Shown here piece after piece: positions 21,088 to 31,861 of a DNA stretch of 64,000 nucleotides. Source of the stretch: Paramarasmius palmivorus (taxonomy: Eukaryota > Basidiomycota > Agaricomycetes > Agaricales > Marasmiaceae). Below the pieces are notes generated by a model. That model was not told where the DNA came from. It worked only from the letters and a program-made list of their open reading frames with translations, and ran no database searches. Each line of letters opens with the position of its first letter. The stretch's first letter is position 1. A program made the position numbers and the translations under genes. Where the stretch lies: NCBI GenBank assembly GCA_037176845.1, contig JAYKXP010000026.1:248001-312000 (forward strand), in the 5' to 3' direction.

Positions 21088-23537
21088 TCACTGCCCATTC
21101 TTGATCAAATCCGCTGCCTTTTCCGCAACACCATACAAAGTGCTCTGCAAATGTGCACTTATTTGTAGCGGTACCACGCTGGCGTCAACGACACGAACGT
21201 TCTTCGTATCATATACCCTCAATTTTGAATCCACGACACCTCCAAGCGATCGACGCATCATCGCAGCAGTTCCAATAGGGTGCCATACTGAGCCAAAGTT
21301 GTTCTGTATCCACGATCGCCAATCGGCGTCACTGCCTCGGGTCGAGGGATCATCTGGAACGGCATCTCCTGGAATAACTTCTACAGTTGCGAGAGACTTC
21401 AACGGCTGAGTAGACATGATTTTCCTTGCCAGCCTAGCGGTAGCGACCTGCACGTCCATATCAAAGTCGACGGAGAAGTAATTCACGTTGATCGCTGGCT
21501 GTGTGAAGGGATCCGTAGACTGCGTGAAACATTAAACTCGATGAGGGTGCGGAAACGTCACACATGTGTATGAGAACTTACAGTAATCTTCACGGTACCA
21601 CGACTGAATGGTAAGAGACCCCACATGTCGAATCCGATTTTTCTGTCATAACACAAGTTAGCTTCGTGACGAACAGGGTACAGAAGGGGAAAACCCAAAC
21701 TCACGCAGGCCAGCCCGTAACATAAATCAACTCCGCAAGAGGTACCTTTGAATCAACGATCAAACCAGCTTGAATCTGATAGATCTGCTGCAAAGCGTCA
21801 CCGTTCAATGCACCGCTTGCTTGGCTTTGCGCCCAATTGGCAACGTTTGACTTGATTTTCTGCACCATCGAGTCTGCCTGCGAGCCGAAGATCTGGTAGA
21901 GGTTGGGATATGCAAGTGCGTCCGACGGTCCTTTTCCGCCTTCTGAGAAATTTGTGCCATTTGAACCAAGATTGCTCGAGGTTTGTTCTTGCAGGTTTTT
22001 GCCCACCGTCTTTAGGTCGATATTTGTTTTGATACCCAATGGTTCTAGTACAGCCGAATCCCCGATCCCCGATAGTTGAAGAAGAGCTGGTGTCTGGAAA
22101 CCAAAAACAGTCAGCAAATGATTTCTCGCGATTTCGGAGCGGAGCGGGGCTGCGTTGCTTCGCAACTACAGAGGCCGTGTAGCGTAATGGTTAACGCGCT
22201 AGTTTCCGGTGTGAGGACAGCTAGAGATTCTGGGTTCGAGTCCCAGCATGGTCGAGTTGGGACGTGAAGTTCATTTTCCGCTCACCTGAATGGCGCCACA
22301 TGCAATGATGACATCCTTTTTCGCACTCGCGGTGTACCTTGCATTGCGATCTCCATTATATGGTGCAAATTCGATTCCAGAAGCCACGAGTGGAACTTGT
22401 CCAGGGTTGCTCCACGTCAACTTCGTTACCTTCAACACGAATCAGTTTGGTGTCGTAGAGGTAATAACGGGAAGTTACCATATGTTCAGTGAGTACTACC
22501 CAGTTTGTTCTTCGACCCTCTACAGGCGTGAGGTATGCCTCACAAGCTGAGCTTCTTCTATCATCCTTCTTGGCGTTGATAGTCTTTGATTCATAGTTCA
22601 ACACTCATTAAACTTGTAGATAGCCCGATCAACTCACAAAGGGGGTTAGCGACACATAATTTGCGTCGCCACCATTAATGTCCGGCAGGTGCTTCAGACC
22701 GGTCAAGTTTCCAATCGTTTGGATGAACGCTGGTTGCTGGGGACCTTTGTACATGTCACTCGGATAAGCGACCTGCACGGGTCCAGATGCACCATGGAAG
22801 GAAGCATTGTAGGAAGCAGGTTGGTCACTCCCAGGTGGTGTGAAGGTTTCGGCCTACCGGTCATCGGATATCTGAGTTACGATTGCTGATTTCATTGAAT
22901 CTGATGCTCACCTTCTTCATGTACGAAAACATCCCGGCCCAGTTCCACCCTGAATTCGCGTCGGAGGTTTCAAGGAGAGATGTCCAGGCGTCATATTGAG
23001 CGGCAGAACCTGCGTCCCAGCGTTGCAGTGAGTGGATGAACAGAAGACGAAACGACTATAAGAACATACCCTTAGTGAAATGCGCTCCGTTGATCGAAGA
23101 ACTTCCTCCTAAGGTCTTACCACTATCAAACAAGATCGATAGGTATCGGTCTATACCGTGTATATTGAACACACTTACCCATACATTATCTTCCCCTGGT
23201 CTGAGTTCCAATGCCACGTAAGACTATCGTCTCCAAAGGCAGCGCCGTATTGAAAGACATCGTAGACCCGACTGTCGTCACGTTTATCTTGACCAGCTTC
23301 TACGAGTAGCACTGTGACGGTTGGATCTTCAGAAAGCCGTGATGCGACTGTCAGGCCAGTAAGGCCTCCTCCGATAACAATATAGTCGAAGCTTTGGGCA
23401 GAAATGGTACTTGGGTCAGTTGTGACACGATATGTTGGGAGTGCGCGTTCTGTATCCTCATTCAAAGGAACAGCGAAAGAAAGAGGAAGTAGATAAAAGA
23501 AGAGCTGGAGCGTCCGGGAATGTCTTCCTTGAATCAT
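21088..23537 (-). CDS. Secreted GMC oxidoreductase (aryl-alcohol-oxidase-like)
   Basis: Multi-exon gene. A signal peptide of about 22 residues (LQLFFYLLPLSFAVP) precedes the FAD dinucleotide motif GGGLTG at residues 56-61. The GMC signature 1 (KTLGGSSSINGAHFTKG) and the second GMC signature (GAIQ/TPALLQLSGIG) are present; the latter is split by an intron. The C-terminal active site has HPIGTAAMMRRSLGGVVDSK and LQISAHLQSTLYGVAEKAAD, with both catalytic histidines in place. The family uses O2 or quinones to oxidise alcohols, often giving H2O2 for lignin-degrading peroxidases. The intron splitting signature 2 (22093-22285, 193 nt) is far longer than the 50-60 nt norm because it contains a tRNA gene on the other strand. 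The reading frame appears intact throughout, so the gene is probably functional. Substrate unknown. Confidence 0.9.
22173..22254 (+). tRNA. tRNA-Arg(CCG) with 9-nt intron, inside a GMC intron
   Basis: A cloverleaf can be drawn: acceptor GGCCGTG with CATGGTC (G-T pairs allowed) and discriminator G; D-arm GCG...CGC with TAATGGTTAA loop; anticodon stem CTAGT/GCTAG; loop TTCCGG + A with T33, anticodon CCG and purine 37; variable AGATT; T-arm CTGGG-TTCGAGT-CCCAG. A 9-nt intron (22210-22218) sits at the canonical place after position 37. B-box GGTTCGAGTCC and an A-box-like TAGCGTAATGG are present. It reads CGG arginine codons. It is encoded on the strand opposite to the surrounding GMC oxidoreductase, wholly within that gene's 193-nt intron. 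Confidence 0.85.
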
Positions 23538-23855
23538 TTTAGTGGTGTACAGTATAATGTGAGGCTTGACTTACAAGCTTTATATCTGAGAACTGAAACA
23601 TGCTCCCCTCGAATATCCAAGTTAAAGCAGTGACGGATGAGACGTCTCTATGTTTCGCTGCCTGGAAGGTTTGCAAAACCCAGAGATCGAGATCATGGTA
23701 GTTTGAGACAAGAGGCACTGCCGCATTGCCGGGTCAAAGATGCCGGGAAAACTACCGCGTCTCACACACCGAGAACCTCAGAACCTGCACTAAACCCTTT
23801 CGTCCATATAATCACCTATGATACATATACTAAGTCGAGGTGCCTCGAGTATACT
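23538..23855. other. Short intergenic between GMC and transketolase genes
   Basis: 318 bases containing the promoter of the GMC gene and the 3' end of the transketolase gene, both on the minus strand. No coding signal or clear TATA box seen. Confidence 0.5.
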
Positions 23856-26418
23856 CTACGCAGAGCCCGGTACAAAACCCTTCAATAGTTCCTCAAACTC
23901 TCCAACACCTGGAATGACGATGTTGCCCTGTCCGTCGCTATGTCTACCTACCCACTCTCTAATTACCTTCGTCACATTCTTGACTCCAAAGCCAAAGAAT
24001 TCGAACAGATCCGCTTGTGGTCCAGAATGTCCAAACCCTTGCATACTCACGGAAGCATGCGCATATCTCGCCCAACCGAACGAACTCCATGCCTCGATAG
24101 CAACCACCAATGACTGGGTGGAAGGAATAGTCTCTTTTCTGTAGGAAGTTGATTGAGAGTCAAACACAGAGAGACACGGTGCCGAAACGACCCGGACATG
24201 GAAAGACGAAGACAGTTCGGAAGCAACTTTCACCGCGAGGGCAACTTCGGCTCCCGTTGCAACGAGTACGAGGTTTGGTTTGGGGGAAGATGTTGACTCC
24301 CAGATCGTGTAAGCACCTCGCCAGACCTTTTCTCTGCTGCTTCCTTCAAGTAGAGGAACAGGCTGACGGGAGAGACACAACAGAGTTGGGCCACCTTTGC
24401 CTGCACTGTGACCTTGACTTCGCCCGATAGACACTCCGTGACCACCGTCTCCATTGTCTGCTGGCTGAACAGGATGGCTAGGCACTTCTGTCCAGGAAAT
24501 AGCATCTATCCAGGCGGCAATGGTCTCCTCTGCATCGGCGGGTCGCCATAGACGACAATTTGGCAAAGCACGAAAGAATGATGCGAGGGCAATAGGCTGA
24601 TGTGTGGGACCATCTTCACCGATACCAATGGAGTCGTGTGTGGCTACTGCGATCTGCGAAATACCTGGTCAGCGATCAACCTACTTATTCCAGGCGCTGG
24701 CACACACCGTTCTAAGATGCTGCAAGGCAGCCATTCGGATGGCAGGTAAAGCGTAACTAGTGAACATGAAGAACGTCGAATAGACCGGAAGGATACCTCC
24801 TCCGTCACTCCCAGGTACCTGGGGAAAGTAGGCAGCTAATCCATTAGCAATAGCAGCCATACTGAATTCACGAATACCGTATCGGATTTGCCGTCCTGAA
24901 AAGTCGCCTCGACCCGAATCAGGCTAAAAATTCGATAAGTTAGGCAACCGAGGTTCGTCTCGTATCAATAATAGACACACTTTCTGGAACTCAACCATTG
25001 CCTTCCAGCTCACGAACGTCGACTCTAGTAAATCGGCACTCCCGGCCACAATATCTCGGAACTTCGGTGCCAAGGTCTCAACCACGATCCCTGAACTCTT
25101 CCTCGTTGGCTGAGGTGTAGTCGGTAGTCCGTCTTTCTTGGGTAAAAGGTCTCTCCATCCGTCTGGGAGTCGCCCAGAGAGGCGTCTCTGGAGCTCTGCG
25201 TGCTCCGCTGGATACGCCTGAGCGTATCGTGCAATCAACCCATCCCATTCCTTTTGTGCGGCGACACCTTTTGCAGGAATCCCGGAGAAGTGATCATAGA
25301 CTGTCTGAGGAATGACGAACTTCTCGGAAGGTGACATCCCAAACTGTTTCTTCACGTAAGCAACCTCTTCGTCTCCTAGAGCCTGGCCGTGAGCTGGACC
25401 TGTATTTGCTTTCCTCGAGCCGTAACCGATTATGGTATCTATGACTACGATGGTGGGCTGGCCTTTGTACTGTCTCGCACGAAGAAGGGCGTCGGTTATG
25501 GCCGAGACTTGTGCTTCCGCGGTTGGAATTGCCATTTGATCAAGCGTGATCACGTTCCAGTTTGCAGCCTTGAAGCGAAGAGGGACATCTTCTGTGAAGC
25601 AGGCGGCAATGGTTCCGTCGACAGTAATTTTGTTTGCATCGTATATGAGAACGAGATTGTCGAGACCAAGGTGACCTGCCATGGAGATAGCTGAAGCTCT
25701 GTTCAGTGAGTGGTGCTAGGAAATGATATGCCACATTTCGCACCTTCTTGGCCTACGCCCTCTTGAATACACCCGTCACCAGTAAAACACCAGATCGTGT
25801 TATCTATTAGACCTTCGAAGCCTGGCTTGTTGTATTGCGCTGCTAGCTGCTTTGCTGCAATGGCCAAGCCAACAGAATTGGCTATTCCTTGACCCTAAAA
25901 GGCTTGTTAGTCAATGTGATTTCGAGAACTACATCAGTACTCACCAAGGGCCCAGTAGTAACTTCAATCCCGACTTCCTGTTCTATCTCTGGATGGCCAG
26001 CTGCACGCGATGTTTGGAAGTCCCGAGAATGATAACGTTTCAATTCGTCGAGTGTCCAGATAGGATATCCAGTGAGATGAAGCATAATATATTGGAAAAG
26101 ACATGCATGTCCGGCAGATCTGACGTTTGTCGTTAGGTGTGCTCAAGTGACGAAACTGCTGGAAAGCACTTACAAGACAAATCTATCACGGTTAAACCAC
26201 AGTGGATCTTTAGGGTTATAACGCATCACATCGCGCCAAAGTGACACTCCAACCGGCCTTAGGGAGCAAGAGAGTGTGTGTTAGCTGTTGACAGAGAAAA
26301 GAGAACATATAGCTCACGCAGCGCCCATCACAGTTCCTGCATGACCACCTTTATATTGCTGAACAAGGTCAGCTGCGAGACATCGAATAGTGGAAACAAC
26401 AAGTTCCGTATCAGCCAT
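23856..26418 (-). CDS. Transketolase-family enzyme, divergent paralogue
   Basis: Multi-exon; the start [20 protein letters not shown] is chosen as the first Met matching the usual N-terminus. In order: [22 protein letters not shown], the thiamine-diphosphate motif GDGCIQEG, the DANKITVDG segment, [18 protein letters not shown], then GSADL, the pyrimidine-domain [33 protein letters not shown] and a C-terminal domain with [12 protein letters not shown] and FGHSGP. This is a full-length transketolase layout, transferring two-carbon ketol units in the pentose phosphate pathway. Oddities: the usual YGxREH box reads YGIREF, and QPIE reads QPIA, so this is unlikely to be the housekeeping copy; a dihydroxyacetone-synthase-like or specialised role is possible. 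The catalytic Glu (of REF) is kept. It lies tandem with the GMC and flavin monooxygenase genes, 318 and 332 bases apart. Confidence 0.9.
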
Positions 26419-26750
26419 AAGGTAAGTCGAAGTGGAGGAGCTGATTCTTCTGGAGCTGGAGAAGCCGCATGTTATACTCAACTGACATGACTGGGAAGGG
26501 CACAAAGATGTGTCCAAATTTCCGCACCGTATGGTAATCTCTTCGGGCCGAGGGCATTATCCGGCCTCATCTTCGAAGAACTACGCCGAACCCCTTTGCG
26601 GATTTCAAGTTTCCGAAAGCTTTTGTCCGATCGGATGTAGCACACGGGTAATGGGAAACATACTAGAACACAATGCGAAAGTGTGTAGGAGAGTAAAATC
26701 TAACATAAACACCAGAGACAAGCATAGAACTACGAATCGGCCTCCCGAAT
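26419..26750. other. Intergenic, promoter of the transketolase gene
   Basis: 332 bases between two minus-strand genes. No coding signal is recognised. Confidence 0.5.
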
Positions 26751-29045
26751 CTACCAAGAGATGTCTTCATAGACTGATACATCCCAAAGATCTTCCTTCG
26801 ACCAGTCATCTGCCGGTAGATTCTCTACTCTAGTGAAGTTACGCAGAGAAATATAGTCCTGGTATATGCTGGTCAGGCCACGTGCGATCATGTCCAAAAG
26901 AGTGCACTCACCTGCTCCCATTCTAGGTTAGAATAGTACGAAAACACCTCTCTGTTCCTGCGGCGATGTTCACTAAAGGCTAGCCTCAGCTGACAAACTA
27001 GGACTTACTGGACTGGCCATGGACCAACGAGACGGCCACCATGCTCAAGTGACTCGTTATTGAGCCACGTGACATATTGCCGAACGATAGCTAGTGTCTA
27101 CCATCAGCTTTGTCTTGCAAATTTTGAAAAGTATATTACCTTCGGATGGTACTGTTCCAAAAAGGCCACGGAAGTTGTTATATCTCGTTGAGTTGTACTG
27201 GCGCCAAAGTTCTTCCTCGTTTGGGATACGGGCGGTACCTTCCCAAACTTTGGCGAGGGCATAGGACTGGTAGTGACCCGCTGTCCATGGTCGAACTACA
27301 TGACGATATTAGCGACGAGTAGAGAGAACGAGGGGTAATTTGCTCGCCATTCGTGAACGCCAGAGTCGGATCCGGAATATAGTGACCTGTCCAGTGCACA
27401 TTCCGGAGAGGATTTCCACCAAAGACATCGCTAGGAGCGGTGTTTTTGCCGTTTGGGGGCTCATTTCCGAGAGTACTGAGGGATTGACTGGTTAGGCATC
27501 ACCATAGAGAAGTCTAATACAGAGGCTCACTCGTTCAAAATTGCATTGAGGAATGCGTTCGCTCGTTTGTAGCCTGTTGCAAGTATCACCTAATCATCCG
27601 TTCAGTATCGAATCGAAGCAAAATCGCTAATTCTCTTTCACCTCATCAATGCCTTGCACAGTAGAGCCGTTAATCAGCTTGATGACGCCTTCGGTAATCC
27701 CTTTGTCATAAGCTGATAGAGGCTCGAAATTAGCAACCTCCGGAATCAGTTCGACCTTTGAAGGTATACGACGAATAGAGCGCCTCCTGAAGGGGTGTAG
27801 CTTCTCCCAATCATACTCCTACGGGTATGAGATCAACTCCGAGGCCGATGGATGCCTAACGTCAAAGGTACTTGCCTTGATACTCGTGTATACTTTCTTA
27901 GCATAAGGAGCAATGTCTCGCGCAATCTCCGAGCCAGACACGCTTGCACCAACGATCAAGACAGTCTGTAAAACGTCGAGTTAAGAGCTTATCCATCCTC
28001 GTGCGGTAAAGATCCCCTAACCTTCCCTGTGTATTGATCTGGTTTGCGATATACTCTGGAGTGATTGATGCTATATCTCCCTGACTCGGACTTGGCCTTA
28101 CTCCACTCTACCAATCCCTTGATATCTGGCACATGAGGGGAATCGTAGGGGCCTGTAGCGACTACAACCGCATCAGCTTCTTCCGTCCACCAAGTGGCCT
28201 TGATTCGGTTTGTTTCTGCGAGCTTCTCGAGATGCCGAAGACTCAGGATCCAAGTAGAATTGTTCGGTGCCTTCTCTAGCTTTTCGACGCGTGTGGCATA
28301 TGCGGTAATTGCTGGTGAGTCGCCTATGTTCAGTTCATGGAGAGATGCATATGCTTTGACATGTTTTTGGATAGTGTAATGAGACAGAATCCACGACTTC
28401 CATATGACGGTGGTCAATGAAAGCATTCCGATGAGAACGAAAAGGCCACGTACGTGATCAGGAGGGTAAGGAACATCCGTTAGCTCCGTAATCACAGAGG
28501 GGGAATTGGTGTGAAGGCTATCCCATACTGGTCGAGGAAGCCAGTGTTCACGCCATCGCTCATCTAATCCGATTCCTTCGTCGCCCTCACTATAATACCG
28601 CACGGCGGGCAATTCACTGGGAATCCCTTTCTGTGTCCCAGGCTTCTCATCGCTGTCTTGTCATTAGTAAAGTGGTTCGTTTCGAGAAGTAGTGAGTCCT
28701 CACGGATAAGGCTCGCGAACAGGAACTTCCTCTGAGTAAAGCCAGTTCCCTCCGGGACCAGGAGCGCGATCAAATAGCCGCACGGTAAAGTTGTGGTCTT
28801 TGAGGGTAGCTGCTGCCTGGAGACCGGCAGGGCCTATGTGAGTTTTAGTTATCCTAAACACCCTCAAACATGTGCCACGGTATCTTACCTGCACCAATGA
28901 CGGCCACGCGTTTGATAGGCGTCTGGAACTCGGTCCACGGCGACTTGGATGAGAAATGCGAATTGGCGTTGAGAACAATTTGCTCAGAGGCAATCGCTGT
29001 GCCCACAGAAAGGGCAACCGCTACAAGAGACAGATATGGGGCCAT
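26751..29045 (-). CDS. Flavin-containing monooxygenase-like protein with N-terminal signal/anchor
   Basis: Residues 1-20 (MAPYLSLVAVALSVGTAIAS) form a signal peptide or anchor. The FAD motif GAGPAG is at 51-56 in RVAVIGAGPAGLQAA, split by an intron. A flavoprotein core follows: DRAPGPGGNWLYS, YTIQKHVKAYASLH, ADAVVVATGPYDSPHVPDI, INHSRVYRKPDQYTG (akin to the FMO-identifying segment), the NADPH motif VLIVGASVSGSEIARDI and the ATGY motif (VILATGYKRA). The C-terminal part runs through VRPWTAGHYQ and LWRQYNSTRYNNFRGLFG, ending ENLPADDWSKEDLWDVSVYEDISW. FMOs oxygenate soft nucleophiles or perform Baeyer-Villiger reactions with NADPH and O2; the substrate is unknown. An intron at 28397-28453 is 57 nt, free of stops and in frame, so gene finders may read through it. 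Neighbour of the transketolase gene on the same strand. Confidence 0.85.
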
Positions 29046-30070
29046 GAGAGCGGCAGATAAGAAAACAGGACTTTACCTGCTGCCTTAAGAATGCAGTGTG
29101 TCTCGGGAGTGGGAAGTTTGATCTGTAAGCTATGTATGTTAGTATTGATATTGCGCGATCGATAGATGCAATTTCGTGACTTGCGCAGGTTCAATTGCCT
29201 TCAATAGTTTGCGTGAGGATGAGGCGATAACACGAAGGTACAGAGAGGGGATACCTTACTCAAGCTGATAACAAAAATGTGCTTGATGCCGCATGCCGAA
29301 CACTCTTTATTGAAGCTTATGGTTCCAGTGAAATGTGGCTGGACGGTGAAGTCAGGGAATACAAAGCAAATGGTACGGTCAGGACGAAGCCGCCGTTTAC
29401 CAGAGCCTTGATAGGAAGTTGTTGCTGGAAGAGTAGCGACGGATTCTAGTTGAGGGGAGTAACACGACCAAGGTTGCCAGAGAATTCGCTAGTTTGTTGA
29501 GCATGATTGTGTTTTGGTAAAAAAAAAAAAAAAGGTACACGGTTTCGAGGGAATTCCACTGCACTCCATTGGTCGAGATATAAGTAATGGGAGCCTTGCT
29601 TGAGACGTAGTTAGAAATACCTTAAGCACCCAAATTACAATGTATAGCATCCGCATCCTTCTTAGTGCATGCTTGGAAATTGTATCGTTGTAAATTTTCG
29701 GAGACAGTGGTTGACGAGTGGTTGATAAGAAAGACGTTCAGGTCGTTGAGCCTGGTCGACGTCGAACAAGGCCGTCATGGATGGCCGGCACTCGGTATCA
29801 AACTAATTTCCGTAACGGCGGCCGGGTTCTGGGAACTCGGTCCGGATCAATAACTTCGGAATCAACGCCTTTTCCTTTTCTCTCTCAGGACTCCTCATGA
29901 TCAGGCTCCCGCTGCCACTGGGTTCTGTGCAATTTCCAGAAAGCGAATATCCGGACGGATATCCAAAAAAATCCATCATGCCTTAGGCCTACAAATTTCG
30001 GGTGTCTTGGACGCTTCGAGCTCCCTTCCACATCACTCCCCCAATTTGCGAGGACCCATTTGCACCTCAA
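29046..30070. other. Divergent intergenic region with a 15-A run
   Basis: This is the shared upstream region of the minus-strand monooxygenase and the plus-strand aldo/keto reductase. It holds a run of 15 A at 29519-29533 and no credible coding region. Both promoters must lie here. Confidence 0.5.
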
Positions 30071-31385
30071 ATGTCTTTCAACAACTACATTACTCTAAAC
30101 AATGGCGTCAAAATGGTTCGTTTCTCTTCCTTAATCACGAACCCCGGCGGCCATGTGTTGAACTCTGGACACTTCTAGCCTCAAATTGGTCTCGGGACCT
30201 GGCAATCCACGAAACCTGGAGAAGCGGAGAGAGCAGTCGAATCGGCCCTGAAGGGAGGTTATAGGCACATTGATGCTGCAGTGATGTATGAATGTGTTGC
30301 ATCCAACTTTTCCAGCATGCGCTGATCTGGATTTGTTCTTCAGCTATGGGAACCAAAGGGAGGTTGGGGCCGGAATCAAGAAATCAGGCATTCCTCGCTC
30401 GGACATCTTCGTCGTTTCCAAATTATGGTGAGTTTGCATCTCAAATACATTCTGCCATATGATGACACCCAACCTTTTTAGGAATAACTCACATCGCCCT
30501 GAGGTCGTTGAGGCTGATCTCGATAATACTTTAAAGGAGCTTGACACGGACTATCTCGATCTCTACCTGATTCACTGGCCAGTTCCTTTTCAACCAGGGC
30601 CCACTCTCAGCGCTACGCGTACTCGCAACGATGGCTCGGGAGAAAGTGAAGTAATCATCGACACTGAAGCCCCGTCCATCGCAGAGACATGGAAGGCCAT
30701 GGTCTCTCTGTTACAAACAGGCAAAGTCAAGGCTATCGGCGTATCGAACTTCACTATCAAGCACCTTGAAATTCTGGCCAAGGCTTCCGATGTCGTGCCG
30801 TGAGTGCCTAATGAGGTCGTTCCGATGATTTACTGAGAGGCTTAAACACTAAGGGCCGTAAACCAAATCGAAGCCCATCCACTCCTTCAACAAGACGACT
30901 TGGTTGCATACTCGAAAGAGAAGGGAATTCACGTAAGTTCAAACATTGCCGACAACGAACCTCACTGACTCTTCAGTCGCAGCTGACTGCGTACAGCCCG
31001 CTTGGTCAGAACATTACCGGACGTCCCCCCGTTATCTCTCATGAAATTGTTGCCTCTGTCGCCTCCGAACTTGGCGCAACCCCAGCACAAGTTCTGATTG
31101 CCTGGGGAGTTGCGCAAGGATACTCGGTGATTCCCAAGTCGGTGACCCCCGAGAGAATCCAGGTCCGCTTAATCCAGATTATCTCGGTTTCACCTCAGCT
31201 CATTTGTTTTTCAGTCTAACTTCAAGCAAATTACTCTGCCTGAGGATGCTTTGAAGAAAATCAGCAATTTGCCAAGGACCCAAGGAAGGATGAGATACAA
31301 TATCCCATTTGTTTACAACCCAAGGTGGGATATCAATGTCTTCGATGAACCTGAAGAGCAAGGTGCATCCAGGAGCGTGTGGTAG
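30071..31385 (+). CDS. Aldo/keto reductase (aldose reductase-like)
   Basis: Multi-exon, starting [15 protein letters not shown] / [10 protein letters not shown]. The catalytic tetrad is present: Asp in HIDAAV, Tyr in IYGNQREVG, Lys in FVVSKLW and His in [16 protein letters not shown], the family signature 2 segment, and the C-terminal NADPH-binding [14 protein letters not shown] are intact. The AKR fold reduces aldehydes and sugars with NADPH; close relatives include Gcy1/Ypr1-type reductases and xylose reductases, which cannot be separated by eye. The intron after GTG AT ends in CAG before C TAT GGG AAC, restoring AVIYGNQ. An acidic, Ser-rich insertion ([17 protein letters not shown]) lies between the His motif and the next helix. 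The protein ends RSVW. No targeting signal; cytosolic. Confidence 0.9.
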
Positions 31386-31861
31386 ATACAAAGTTTGAAG
31401 AGAAGCAGATGTATGATTACGAGCGTTAAAGCTAAAACGTTACTGTAAAGGTTGAACGTGAACATCAAAATAATTAGCGCCCATACCTTTACCGTGTAAC
31501 CATCAAGCTATGGTATCTGGCAGTGATCCGCTGTACTTTGCTTGCGCCCATCTCGATCAGATGTCTACGAGATTCCACTAGTTCACTAGAGAAAGGCGAA
31601 GGTGTGTAGTCATTTTCGTTCTGCGAAAACCAACGAGTTCAACTATTCACCTTCTAGGAAACATCCACAAAAGCTTTTGCCTCTCTGTATTGCTTCATAG
31701 AGCCAGGAACACAACATGCAAATGAAACCATCCCATACCTCCTGTCAGTTTGCGGCTATGCGTATGTTGTATCAAACAGTCAAGGGGCGAAAAAAAGACC
31801 GGCTTGGCGGCGGCGTATAAGGGCGCTCCTGTCTGGTGTACTAGTCCTATTTTCCACCACC
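31386..31861. other. Intergenic, no gene seen
   Basis: 476 bases between two plus-strand genes. No coding signal; a CCACC-type context precedes the ATG at 31862. Confidence 0.5.

Noticed and set aside
29519..29533. Run of 15 A, considered as the tail of a retroposed sequence
   Set aside because: No adjacent gene-derived sequence or target-site duplication could be seen; a simple homopolymer in a promoter region is enough.
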